DNA from: Leptospiraceae bacterium
GTDB lineage: Bacteria > Spirochaetota > Leptospiria > Leptospirales > Leptospiraceae
Assembly (NCBI GenBank): GCA_024233865.1
Contig: JACKPA010000012.1
Span: 62,001-126,000 of the forward strand
DNA: 64,000 nt
Reading direction: 5' to 3'
Part shown: in pieces, positions 18,114 through 26,237 of the stretch
Position numbering within the stretch: the first letter of the stretch is position 1
How the letters are laid out: every line of letters begins with the position of its first letter
Notes under the pieces: generated by a model
The model's database searches: none
What the model saw: only the letters and a program-made list of their open reading frames with translations
What the model was told of the DNA's origin: nothing
Translations under genes and position numbers: made by a program

Positions 18114-18192
18114 TTCCTGTTGATTAAATTTAATCAACAGGAAATCGATCTTAAAGCACGTGTAATATGATTAAATTTAATCATATTACACG
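18114..18192. promoter_or_regulatory. Two long perfect palindromes sharing the core TGATTAAATTTAATCA (candidate parS or rep-binding sites)
   Basis: 18114-18143 is a 30-bp perfect palindrome (half TTCCTGTTGATTAAA). 18159-18192 is a 34-bp perfect palindrome (half CGTGTAATATGATTAAA). Their centres are 47 bp apart and both contain GATTAAATTTAATC. They have no loop and no T run, so they are protein-binding sites rather than terminators. Lying directly between parB and the rep promoter, they fit a plasmid-type centromere. They do not match the chromosomal parS consensus TGTTTCACGTGAAACA. Confidence 0.75.
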
Positions 18193-18267
18193 CTACATTA
18201 TTTGCGAAAATTATTCGCTGTGATCCATACATCTTCTGTGTTATTAGAGAAAAAAATTCGCATATTC

Positions 18268-18295
18268 TTGACAGAAACTACCATGGCGAAATAAT
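18268..18295 (+). promoter_or_regulatory. Predicted promoter of the rep transcript
   Basis: A consensus -35 TTGACA (18268-18273) and a -10 AATAAT (18290-18295, 5 of 6) are 16 nt apart. Transcription would start near 18302, giving a leader of about 340 nt before the rep start at 18644. That leader holds a 13-codon reading frame and the target of the predicted antisense RNA. Confidence 0.6.
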
Positions 18296-18342
18296 GAGAC
18301 ATAAGTTATGATATGTCTAGTAAACTTTTACTAAGGGGATTT

Positions 18343-18384
18343 ATGAATAATGAGGCTTTTGTTTCCTTTTTATCAAAAAGATGA
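18343..18384 (+). CDS. Putative 13-residue leader peptide in the rep leader
   Basis: AAGGGG (18333-18338) precedes an ATG by 4 nt. The frame reads MNNEAFVSFLSKR and stops at 18384. It lies in the long leader of rep, upstream of the region covered by the antisense RNA. Leader peptides coupled to initiator translation are common in plasmids controlled by antisense RNA; here this is an inference from position and ribosome binding site only. Confidence 0.4.
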   Translation: MNNEAFVSFLSKR

Positions 18385-18643
18385 TTCTTTCACTCGAAAC
18401 ATGATTATAGAAAATTTATATACAGAATCAAGATTATGAACAGCAAAACAATTTTTTATTTCAAATGGAACAAAAAAAATTCGCATAAAACAAAAAAAGT
18501 CTCCTGGGTGAAAACCCAGGAGTCGGAATCTCCCGAGGGAATGTTGTTGGATGAGACATAAATTAACTTATAATCGAAGGGTGTCAATAATTTTTGATTA
18601 TATTTTGCTTAATATTAGTTTTTTTTTATCAAAAGGAGAAGGT
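18385..18643 (+). other. Rest of the rep mRNA leader
   Basis: AT-rich untranslated region between the leader peptide and rep. It contains the antisense-RNA target (about 18492-18556) and ends in a strong ribosome binding site, AAAGGAGAAGG, directly before the rep ATG at 18644. The longer in-frame reading from 18551 is rejected because of that site. Confidence 0.5.
18492..18556 (-). ncRNA. Predicted antisense (copy-control) RNA opposite the rep leader, with intrinsic terminator
   Basis: Read leftwards, a stem CTCCTGGGT / ACCCAGGAG (18522-18501, 9 bp, loop TTTC) is followed by AC and seven T (down to 18492): a classic intrinsic terminator. Upstream on the same strand is a perfect -35 TTGACA (18587-18582); the -10 (TAATTT at 18565-18560, 16-nt spacing) is weak. 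The RNA would be about 55-65 nt with a second small hairpin (TCCC-TC-GGGA, 18540-18531). It would be fully complementary to the rep mRNA leader. Confidence 0.6.
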
Positions 18644-19609
18644 ATGAGCGAGAATTTTCAGTATTTTAAGTTCATGACTGATATTATAGACTCTGGGACT
18701 TGGGCAAAGCTGTCTTCCGCTGCCAAAAGCTTGTATCCTGTGTTGCTAAAATTTAGTGACCAGACTTTCAAGTATGTATGGCCTAGCACGGAAACCTTGA
18801 TGAGGCTGACCGGCTTCAAAACTAAAAAGTCTGTCATCTTGGCAAAAAAAGAACTTATGAACGTAGGACTTATCCGCACAGTCTCAGGTTCTGGGAGAAC
18901 TAATTCCAGATACTATTTTTCTTTTAATTACGAGGGTTCCAAAATTACACCTCTGGGGGATAAAGAAATATACCGATCAGGTGTATTGAAATCAACCGCA
19001 GAGGCATGTCCGGCTACATCTTTAGGGGATAGCTCAGCAAACCCAAACAATATTAATATAACTATAACCAATAATCCAGGTCAAAAAGCAAAAAATTCGA
19101 GTAATAAAACCAAAAATACTGACAACTATTTTAAAAACAATTTTTCTGAAGATGTATTATCTTATGAATCTTTGCTAGATATTTATGGAATTGAAATATT
19201 AAACTACGCTTATTCCATAGCTCAAAAGAGAAATCTGGAAAATGATATTTCTCACATAAAAGATATCTGCAAAGCTCGTGTTAAAGAAATTAGCTCTACA
19301 CTTGTGGGAGCAAAGCAAACACCAAACAATAACCTCGAAATATCGAGTATATGGTCTAATTTTATTAGATGGACAGAGATTCACTTGACTTCAACATCGA
19401 TTGAAATGATAAAAAATGCAAATATTCTCATTGAAGGACGAACAATTATTGTTCAAGGGGAGTTGAATAAATATTTGCAGCAAGTTATTGTGAAATATTT
19501 TTCTGAAAAAGTTACTCCTAAAATATTTATTTCTTTTAGTAATAATGAAAAGATAAATGGTAAAGCTTTAAATGGTATCGAATTTTCAAAAAACGGACAT
19601 TTTGATTGA
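18644..19609 (+). CDS. Putative plasmid-type replication initiator (winged helix, DnaA-domain-I-like C-terminus)
   Basis: ATG at 18644 with AAAGGAGAAGG just upstream. 321 residues. A winged helix-turn-helix lies at about residues 20-105 ('WPSTETLMRLTGFKTKKSVILAKK..' then 'GLIRT...GRTNSRYYF'). A polar linker is followed by a C-terminal stretch (about 235-310) with the spacing of DnaA domain I: 'IWSNFIRWTEIHL', 'ILIEGRTIIVQGELNKYLQQVI', 'YFSEKVTPKIF'. The gene follows parAB, palindromes and an antisense-controlled leader, which is why I call it an initiator. A phage-type replication or DNA-binding protein is the alternative. Confidence 0.65.
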   Translation: MSENFQYFKFMTDIIDSGTWAKLSSAAKSLYPVLLKFSDQTFKYVWPSTETLMRLTGFKTKKSVILAKKELMNVGLIRTVSGSGRTNSRYYFSFNYEGSKITPLGDKEIYRSGVLKSTAEACPATSLGDSSANPNNINITITNNPGQKAKNSSNKTKNTDNYFKNNFSEDVLSYESLLDIYGIEILNYAYSIAQKRNLENDISHIKDICKARVKEISSTLVGAKQTPNNNLEISSIWSNFIRWTEIHLTSTSIEMIKNANILIEGRTIIVQGELNKYLQQVIVKYFSEKVTPKIFISFSNNEKINGKALNGIEFSKNGHFD

Positions 19610-19618
19610 TTTTAATCA
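19603..19618. repeat. TGATTGATTTTAATCA motif at the end of rep (right edge of replicon module)
   Basis: It overlaps the rep stop. It is the exact reverse complement of the motif at 12978-12993, and the identity extends to TTTGATTGATTTTAATCA. It relates to the core of the 18.1-kb palindromes with two changes. Confidence 0.5.
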
Positions 19619-19760
19619 AAAGTTAAATTCAGATTTTGATATATTATTCAAAAAATAACTTATAAATTTAATTGTAAATTGAATGATAAATCCATTATTG
19701 TAATATTTATAAAGGGTAAAACACAAAAAGATTCAAGAAAATCATTAAAAAGAGAGTACA

Positions 19761-22277
19761 ATGATAAAGAAGAATATTAGAATTAGCCATCCAGCAGATA
19801 TATTAATCAAACAAGTTGAGACAAAAGGAAAATATGATTTAGAAAATGGTAGTCTCAATCATTTTAGTTACGAATCTGCTTCTATCGAGATTTCAGCTAT
19901 TGCATTACAACTACAAGAAGATTCGGCTTTTAATTTAGTTCAATTTGAATTTATTGAAGGCGAAAAAGAGTTTTTACCGGAAATTTTTAGATTTGAGATT
20001 TCAAGAGACGGATTAGTTTGGGAACCTATTATTCAAGAGTATAAATACTCTAGTTTAAACAAAAATTTCTGCAAATGGAACTTTTCGTTGGTTCAAACAA
20101 ATTTTTTTAAATTGGTAATCAAACCAACAAGGAGAACCCAGAAGGGAGATTATAAAGTTTCATTCAAAAACTTCAAATTAAAAATATCCGGTATTGAGAA
20201 AATTATAGCCAGTTCTGAAAATGATAGGTATTGGGTAAAAGAAAACCTTGTTGATGGCAGAAAAGATTATGGTTGGTCTTCTAAAGAAAAGAAACAATCT
20301 AGTGAAGAGTTTGTTTTATTTGATTTGGGTTCTATTAATAAAATTGAGGAATTTCGCCTTTTAACTAAAAACGAATCCGAAACGAATTTTCCTGAAAATT
20401 TCGTTGTTTATTATAGCGAAGATGATTTGTCTTGGTTTCAATTGCTAGATGAACCTCACTTTCTCTCTGAGCCTGCAACTTGGTACTCATGGAAGTTTTT
20501 ACCTATAAATATGAGGTTTATGAAAATTGTATGTTTATGCGAAAATTTAAATTCCCAAGGTTTGTATGTAAGCCAGTTTGTTGAAGTTGAGATATATGCT
20601 TCTACTGATGAAATTAGTTTTTCTGGGAAAATTAATAGTTTGGATCCCCCCCCCTACTCTTCTATAATTAGGTCTGGTTTGGTTCGCCTTGCCGGTAATG
20701 GTGAATCAAGAGAAGGAGTTGTCGTCCAGGGTAATGATAGAAGACTAATGGATGCTACAATTGAGTTTAAAGGAATTGTAGAATTAGCCAGCGATGGCGA
20801 AGATAGAGAAGGAGTTGTCGTCCAGGGTAATGATAGAAGGTTAAAAATTGCTACTGAAAATAATTATGGTTTGGCAAAATTAGCTAAAAATAGAGAATGT
20901 AGAACGGGGATTGTTGTTCAAAGTGATGATGATAGACTAAGAACCGCAACTACGGAATATTCTGGGATTGTGGAATTGGCTGAGGACGGGGAAACTAGAC
21001 CTGGAACTGTTGTTCAAGGTAACGATAGCCGTTTGAAAAAAGCAACTACAAAAGATTACGGGTTAACTGTAATGGCTGAATTAGGTTCTGATTTACCTGG
21101 AAGAGTTATTACCGCTGATGATCCAAGAATTAAAAAAGCTACCACCACAAAAGAAGGAATTTTAAGATTTGCTCACAATGGCGAAAGTGAAGGATTATGT
21201 GCTGTTCAAGGCAGTGATAAAAGGTTAAAAGAAGCAACTACCGAAAGTTTTGGAATTGTGAAACTAGCTCACTCCGGAGAAGGAAATGAAGGAAAGGTCA
21301 TTCAAGGCAATGATAAAAGGTTAAAGGAAGCCACTGAAACTGAACCCGGCATTGTATCATTTGCCAAACATGATTCTAATGTAGCCAACAAAGCAGTACA
21401 AGCAAACGATCCAAGACTATATGATTCTAGAGAAGCGAAACCGCATACGCATGATTATGCTCCAAAAGTTCATGACTATAATTCTCATACCGGACTGATT
21501 CGCCTAAAAGGAGAAGTTCAGTCTCAGTTTAAACATATCGTTGTTCCACCTCAGAATCATGGAGTGATATACGGGAAAAATGAAGCAACATCGGGAGCTG
21601 GAATTGTTGGAGTAGGTGAAGATGAAGGGGTTTTAGGTTATTCTAATGATTATGGAGTTGTTGGCTATTCAGGAAGTTCAAAAGAAGATTCGGCTGGTAT
21701 ATGTGGGTTTGCTAAAAAAGGATTCGGAGGGGAATTTACTTCCCAGTCTTCTTATGCTTTATGCGCTAATGGTAAGGGAGTAAAGAAAAAAGATATATCC
21801 GGTTCCGGAAAAGCTGTATTGGCATTGGGAAACTCTGAATTTCATGGAATGATTAAAATTGAAGATGACAATGCTTCTCATTGTATTGCTGCATGTTTTA
21901 CTTTGCTTCAGAATGAAATTATCTCGGAAGGAGACATTATCGTTATTGGCGAAAAAGATGGTAAAATAGCAAAATCAAAAACAGCGTATTCTACTAGAGT
22001 TATTGGAGTTGCAGTTTCTTCAATGTCGATACAGCTAGGACGGGATAAAACAAAATCGGAAGATGTGTTAGTTGCTCTTTATGGCATGGTAAAAATTAAT
22101 GTAGATGCTTCCGATGGTGCTATTCATTTTGGTGATTTACTTGTTTCTGGTCTAACCAGTGGTCATGCAGTAAAAGCTGATACCAATAAACTAAAGCCAG
22201 GAATGATTGTTGCAAAGGCTTTAGGTGAATGTAAGAAAGATAGATTACTTATTCCAGCTATTCTAACTATTCAATAA
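19761..22277 (+). CDS. Large fibre-like surface protein: discoidin-like N-terminus, eight 32-residue repeats, phage-spike-like C-terminus
   Basis: 838 residues. The N-terminal 300 residues contain discoidin-like (F5/8 type C) sequences ('VDGRKDYGWSS...EEFVLFDLGSINKIEEFRLL'). Residues about 306-561 hold eight repeats of 32 residues, of the form GIVELA..GE...G.VVQGND.RLK.AT, like phage tail-fibre repeats. A His-rich joint follows, then a Gly-rich 'GVVGYSG' segment and a C-terminal module ('LYGMVKINVDASDGAIHFGDLLVSG...PGMIVAKAL') known from spike and surface proteins. No signal peptide is seen. A C9 run at 20646-20654 sits before the repeats and could switch the protein. Location or carrier is unknown. 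Confidence 0.7.
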   Translation: MIKKNIRISHPADILIKQVETKGKYDLENGSLNHFSYESASIEISAIALQLQEDSAFNLVQFEFIEGEKEFLPEIFRFEISRDGLVWEPIIQEYKYSSLNKNFCKWNFSLVQTNFFKLVIKPTRRTQKGDYKVSFKNFKLKISGIEKIIASSENDRYWVKENLVDGRKDYGWSSKEKKQSSEEFVLFDLGSINKIEEFRLLTKNESETNFPENFVVYYSEDDLSWFQLLDEPHFLSEPATWYSWKFLPINMRFMKIVCLCENLNSQGLYVSQFVEVEIYASTDEISFSGKINSLDPPPYSSIIRSGLVRLAGNGESREGVVVQGNDRRLMDATIEFKGIVELASDGEDREGVVVQGNDRRLKIATENNYGLAKLAKNRECRTGIVVQSDDDRLRTATTEYSGIVELAEDGETRPGTVVQGNDSRLKKATTKDYGLTVMAELGSDLPGRVITADDPRIKKATTTKEGILRFAHNGESEGLCAVQGSDKRLKEATTESFGIVKLAHSGEGNEGKVIQGNDKRLKEATETEPGIVSFAKHDSNVANKAVQANDPRLYDSREAKPHTHDYAPKVHDYNSHTGLIRLKGEVQSQFKHIVVPPQNHGVIYGKNEATSGAGIVGVGEDEGVLGYSNDYGVVGYSGSSKEDSAGICGFAKKGFGGEFTSQSSYALCANGKGVKKKDISGSGKAVLALGNSEFHGMIKIEDDNASHCIAACFTLLQNEIISEGDIIVIGEKDGKIAKSKTAYSTRVIGVAVSSMSIQLGRDKTKSEDVLVALYGMVKINVDASDGAIHFGDLLVSGLTSGHAVKADTNKLKPGMIVAKALGECKKDRLLIPAILTIQ

Positions 22278-22290
22278 GGGGAGTATTTTT

Positions 22291-23160
22291 TTGAGTAAAA
22301 TTATTGATATTTATTTAAAATCCAATAAACCGGTTTTTTCTTTTGAATTTTTTCCTCCTAAAACAGTAGAAGGTGAAGAAAAATTATTTTTAACAATAGA
22401 GAATTTAAGCCAATTAAATCCTTCTTTTGTGTCCGTTACTTATGGTGCCGGAGGGACAACTCGAACTAAAACGGTTGAGATTTCACGAAAAATTCAAGAT
22501 GATTTTAAAATTGAAACTATGTGCCATTTTACTTGTGTAGGTGTGGATAGTAATCAAATCAAAGAAACTTTAGATTCAATCCATAATTTTGGTATTAAGA
22601 ATCTTATGGCTTTGAGAGGTGATCCTCCTAAAGGTGAAGGGAAATTTACTAAAACTAAGGGAGGGTTTGAAAATGCTACGGAGCTGATTTCATTTATTAA
22701 AAGTGAAGGCTATTCTTTTTGCTTGGGTGGAGGCTGTTATCCGGAAAAGCACCCTGATGCTCCAACCCTTGAAATAGATATTCAAAACCTTAAACATAAG
22801 GTAGATGCGGGAGCTGATTTTTTGATTACTCAATTGTTTTTTAAAAATAGTGTATTTTTTGATTTCTTAGAAAATACAAAAAAAACCGGGATCAACAAAC
22901 CTATTATTCCTGGAATTATGCCTATCACAAACTTTAACCAAATAGCAAGGTTTAAAGAAATGGCAGGTTGTGAAATACCAGAATCATTAGTTACTGAATT
23001 GGAAGCCTTAAAAGACGATCCAATCGAATTTCAAAAAAAGAGTTTAGCATATACTACCGGACAGTGTAAAGAATTGTTACAAAATGGAGTTTTCGGTATT
23101 CATTTCTATACGTTAAATCAATCTCGAGCTACTTTTGAAATTATGAAAAAACTAATTTGA
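22291..23160 (+). CDS. metF: 5,10-methylenetetrahydrofolate reductase
   Basis: TTG start with AAGGGGAG 8 nt upstream. 289 residues, full length for the bacterial enzyme. Family motifs: FSFEFFPPKT at the N-terminus (catalytic Glu), 'SVTYGAGGTTR', 'LMALRGDPP', 'GGCYPEKHP' and 'FLITQLFF'. It reduces methylene-THF to methyl-THF with FADH2 for methionine synthesis. It starts a compact run of five genes (metF to 27768) with 4-bp overlaps, so it is probably co-transcribed with the DNA-repair genes. Confidence 0.96.
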   Translation: MSKIIDIYLKSNKPVFSFEFFPPKTVEGEEKLFLTIENLSQLNPSFVSVTYGAGGTTRTKTVEISRKIQDDFKIETMCHFTCVGVDSNQIKETLDSIHNFGIKNLMALRGDPPKGEGKFTKTKGGFENATELISFIKSEGYSFCLGGGCYPEKHPDAPTLEIDIQNLKHKVDAGADFLITQLFFKNSVFFDFLENTKKTGINKPIIPGIMPITNFNQIARFKEMAGCEIPESLVTELEALKDDPIEFQKKSLAYTTGQCKELLQNGVFGIHFYTLNQSRATFEIMKKLI

Positions 23161-23169
23161 GGGTTTGAT

Positions 23170-23790
23170 ATGTTGTATATAAAATTTGTTGTTATGGTTG
23201 TTTTGGCAAGTATGATTTTACTTTGTTCACAAACCAAACCTCAAGTTCAGGATGAACCAATGCCGAAGCATCCTCAACCGGAAATAAAAAAAGAGAACAA
23301 TAAAATAGAGATAAAGCCGGAAACTCCAAATAGAAGTCTAAACAGAACATCTGTCTGGAATTACGAAGGATGGGGAAATAATCCTGAAGATTATTTAAAA
23401 GGAGAGGATATGTTTTCTGTTGAATCGGGAGACTATTACTATAAAAAAGTTATTGGCTCAGCATCTCATAGAGCCATTGAATTAAACTCTCCTTCTTATA
23501 TGCAATCAACTTGTAAAATAAATGCTGGTAAGCAAAACCATAATTCTATTTTAGAATCTATGTACAATTCTGTTCTTGTAGATCGGATAAATGAGAAAAA
23601 AAATGAGAATATTAAGCAATTAGTCGAATTATCAAGTGATATACGAGTGGAACCTTTGTTGTGTAGAGCAATTGGAAAGGGAGCAACCTTTACACAATGT
23701 GAATGTGTAGTTTACATTCAATATAAGGGTGGAAAAGAAGAGGCATACAAAGACATTCAAAGGAGATTGGAAGTTGGTGTAGATGAATGA
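23170..23790 (+). CDS. Hypothetical lipoprotein
   Basis: 206 residues. Signal peptide ending ILLC, then a Pro/Lys-rich linker (about 25-60) and a compact domain with several Cys ('QSTCKINAG', 'LLCRAIGKGATFTQCECVVYIQYKGGKEEA'). The 'AIGKG....C.C.V.Y...GG..A' pattern recalls LPP20/flagellar-type lipoproteins, but I cannot assign it. It sits between metF and the helicase gene and overlaps the latter by 4 nt. Confidence 0.7.
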   Translation: MLYIKFVVMVVLASMILLCSQTKPQVQDEPMPKHPQPEIKKENNKIEIKPETPNRSLNRTSVWNYEGWGNNPEDYLKGEDMFSVESGDYYYKKVIGSASHRAIELNSPSYMQSTCKINAGKQNHNSILESMYNSVLVDRINEKKNENIKQLVELSSDIRVEPLLCRAIGKGATFTQCECVVYIQYKGGKEEAYKDIQRRLEVGVDE

Positions 23791-26237
23791 ATAAGTCAAG
23801 TTTATTGGAAACTTTTATCCAAGAAAAATTCTCAAGGGAATTGCTTTCGCACAAGAAAATTGCTTCTTCTGAAGGAAGTTTTTCCCCCCTACCCTATTCT
23901 TTGAACCCTATTTTACAAAAAACTCTAATAGAATCCGGCTACAGTCAACTGTACTCTCATCAATTGGCTGCTTTTGATTCTATCTCTCAAAAAAAAAATG
24001 TGGTATTAGTAACCAATACGGCAAGTGGAAAGACTCTATCTTTTTTATTGCCTTTGCTTAATGATTATTCCAATGCAAAAACACCATTTACGTCTATTCT
24101 TATGTACCCTACAAAAGCGTTATCAAGAGATCAAGAAAATACCCTAAGAAAATTGGTTGAAAGTGTATGCGAACAAAACAAAATTGGTACTTACGACGGT
24201 GATACTCCCCAAGAAGAAAGGACTAATATATTAAAAAAAGCCGATTTTTTGATTACCAATCCGGATATGTTACATTCCGGAATTTTACCAAACCACAATC
24301 GAAAATGGAAAGGTTTTTTATCTAGATTACGATATGTCGTGGTGGATGAAGTTCATTCATATCGTGGAGCTTTTGGTTCTCATGTTGCCAATGTTTTTAG
24401 ACGATTGTTACGTTTATGTGAATTGCATGGCTCAAAACCGGTTTTGATTGCTTGCTCAGCTACTATCGGAAATCCGAAGGAACATGTAGAGATGTTATTC
24501 CAGAGAGAGTTTTATCTTATAGACAAAGATGGTTCTCCGAAAGCTGGAAGAAATTTATACTTTATGAATCCTCCTATGGTTAAAAATTCAATAGATACAT
24601 TACATCGGAAGGGAGCTAATTCCATAGCCATACCTATCTTAAGATTTGCAACGGAAAAGGGAATAAGGACAATTTGTTTCTGTCGTTCCAGACAAGAAGT
24701 CGAAAGGCTTTATAGAGCGACAATTGACGGACACTGGTATATCGCTGAAAAGATTAAACCGTATCGTGGAGGACTTTTACCTAATGAACGGAGGCAGCTA
24801 GAGAAGGATTTATTTTCTGGTAAAATCAATACTATTATAGCAACAAATGCTCTCGAACTTGGGATTGATATAGGAAATATGGTACTTTGTGTTTTATCCG
24901 GTTATCCAGGAACTGTATCTAGCTTTTGGCAGAGGGTTGGTAGAACTGGACGCAGTGGCGACAAATCCATTGCGGTTTATATAGCTAAAGATTCGCCCAT
25001 TGATCAGTACATAGTGAATCACCCTGAATTTGTTACTCATGCTCCTATAGAGCAAGCATGGTTGAATGCTGATAATCCTTATATTCTATTGCAACATATT
25101 CCTTGTGCTGCCTATGAATATCCGATCGAGGTAAATGATAAAACTTTTTCAAAAGAAGTCCATCGAATTGCCATTGATGTTTTAAACAAAAATAAGACTT
25201 TATCCCAGTACAACAACTATTATAGATACGCTTTAGAAGACTTTCCTTCCAAAGGAGTTAATTTGAGGGGTATGACGGACTATAATATTCAAATTTCTTG
25301 TGAAGGAGAGATTATTGGTGAAATTGACCCTATTGGGGCGATGGATACACTCTATAAAGATGCAATCTATCAGCATTTGGGAACTCGGTATATGTCTTTG
25401 GATTTGGATATGGAAAAGAAGTTATGCCAAGTGAGTAAGGTTTCCATAGACTATTATACGGAATCTGTTTGGGAATCTATGATAAACATGTTGGATTGCT
25501 TGGAATCCAAAGAAATCAATGGAAGTTTTGTTAATCTTGGATATGTACAAGTCAATCGACAGCCCAAATTGTACAAAAAAATAAAAGAAAGAACTTATGA
25601 AAATATTGGTTACGGACCAATTACTCTCAAACCGTTTTTGTATGAAACTATGGGTTTTTGTATATTTCCACCTAAAACTTGGCTGGAAGCTATGGAAAAA
25701 ACGGACATTCGATTTATTGAATCCGGTTTGTTCGGGCTAAGCTATATTCTAAAAAAAACAGCACCTATTGTGTGTATGGGAGATATAGGAGATATTCAAA
25801 CGGATGTTTCTCTAGAGGATTTTACAAAGGTAGGTTGGAAAAGTTCTTTATTTTTGTTTGATTCTCATGAGGGAGGAGTTGGTTATTCAGAGAAGGTTTA
25901 TGAAAAGCTATCGGAAACTTTAGTATTATGTGAGCAAATTATTATAGAGTGTAGTTGCGGTGTCGGATGTCCGTCTTGTGTTCCACCTCTTCTGCCAGGA
26001 ATTGAGAACAAAGAGTTGGAAAGCTTTTTAGTGGAAACAAATGTTGCAGTAGAATCAACAAGAAGTCTGCTCATTATGTTGATTTATGGTAAATTGTATA
26101 CCCCAAAAGTCAAAGTTTTGGAAACAAAGCTGAAGTCTGCTCATACTACAGAAAAAGACTTGGAAAGAGAAAAGATGGAAAAACAACTGAATCGAGCGGC
26201 AGACCTACTTTCCAAAAAAAGGGAAAAAATCCATTGA
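23787..26237 (+). CDS. mrfA: MrfA/YprA-type DEAD/DEAH helicase with DUF1998 cysteine cluster
   Basis: 816 residues. Motif I is NTASGKT (about residues 73-79), motif II DEVH (about 189-192), motif III SAT and motif VI QRVGRTGRSG. The C-terminal DUF1998 region has the four-Cys cluster CSCGVGCPSC. This is the architecture of Bacillus MrfA, a 3'-5' DNA helicase that works with the exonuclease MrfB to repair mitomycin-type lesions. The neighbour is indeed MrfB-like, overlapping by 4 nt. Confidence 0.88.
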   Translation: MNKSSLLETFIQEKFSRELLSHKKIASSEGSFSPLPYSLNPILQKTLIESGYSQLYSHQLAAFDSISQKKNVVLVTNTASGKTLSFLLPLLNDYSNAKTPFTSILMYPTKALSRDQENTLRKLVESVCEQNKIGTYDGDTPQEERTNILKKADFLITNPDMLHSGILPNHNRKWKGFLSRLRYVVVDEVHSYRGAFGSHVANVFRRLLRLCELHGSKPVLIACSATIGNPKEHVEMLFQREFYLIDKDGSPKAGRNLYFMNPPMVKNSIDTLHRKGANSIAIPILRFATEKGIRTICFCRSRQEVERLYRATIDGHWYIAEKIKPYRGGLLPNERRQLEKDLFSGKINTIIATNALELGIDIGNMVLCVLSGYPGTVSSFWQRVGRTGRSGDKSIAVYIAKDSPIDQYIVNHPEFVTHAPIEQAWLNADNPYILLQHIPCAAYEYPIEVNDKTFSKEVHRIAIDVLNKNKTLSQYNNYYRYALEDFPSKGVNLRGMTDYNIQISCEGEIIGEIDPIGAMDTLYKDAIYQHLGTRYMSLDLDMEKKLCQVSKVSIDYYTESVWESMINMLDCLESKEINGSFVNLGYVQVNRQPKLYKKIKERTYENIGYGPITLKPFLYETMGFCIFPPKTWLEAMEKTDIRFIESGLFGLSYILKKTAPIVCMGDIGDIQTDVSLEDFTKVGWKSSLFLFDSHEGGVGYSEKVYEKLSETLVLCEQIIIECSCGVGCPSCVPPLLPGIENKELESFLVETNVAVESTRSLLIMLIYGKLYTPKVKVLETKLKSAHTTEKDLEREKMEKQLNRAADLLSKKREKIH

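Noticed and set aside
18114..18192. Palindromes as intrinsic terminators of parB
   Set aside because: They are AT-rich, perfect, have no loop and no T run; binding sites fit better.
18501..18522. Hairpin read as a plus-strand terminator
   Set aside because: On the plus strand no T run follows; the T run is only on the minus strand, so it ends a leftward transcript.
12978..22277. Region as a prophage, because of the fibre-like gene and rep
   Set aside because: No capsid, portal, terminase, tail tube, lysis or integrase genes; a replicon module plus a surface protein fits better.
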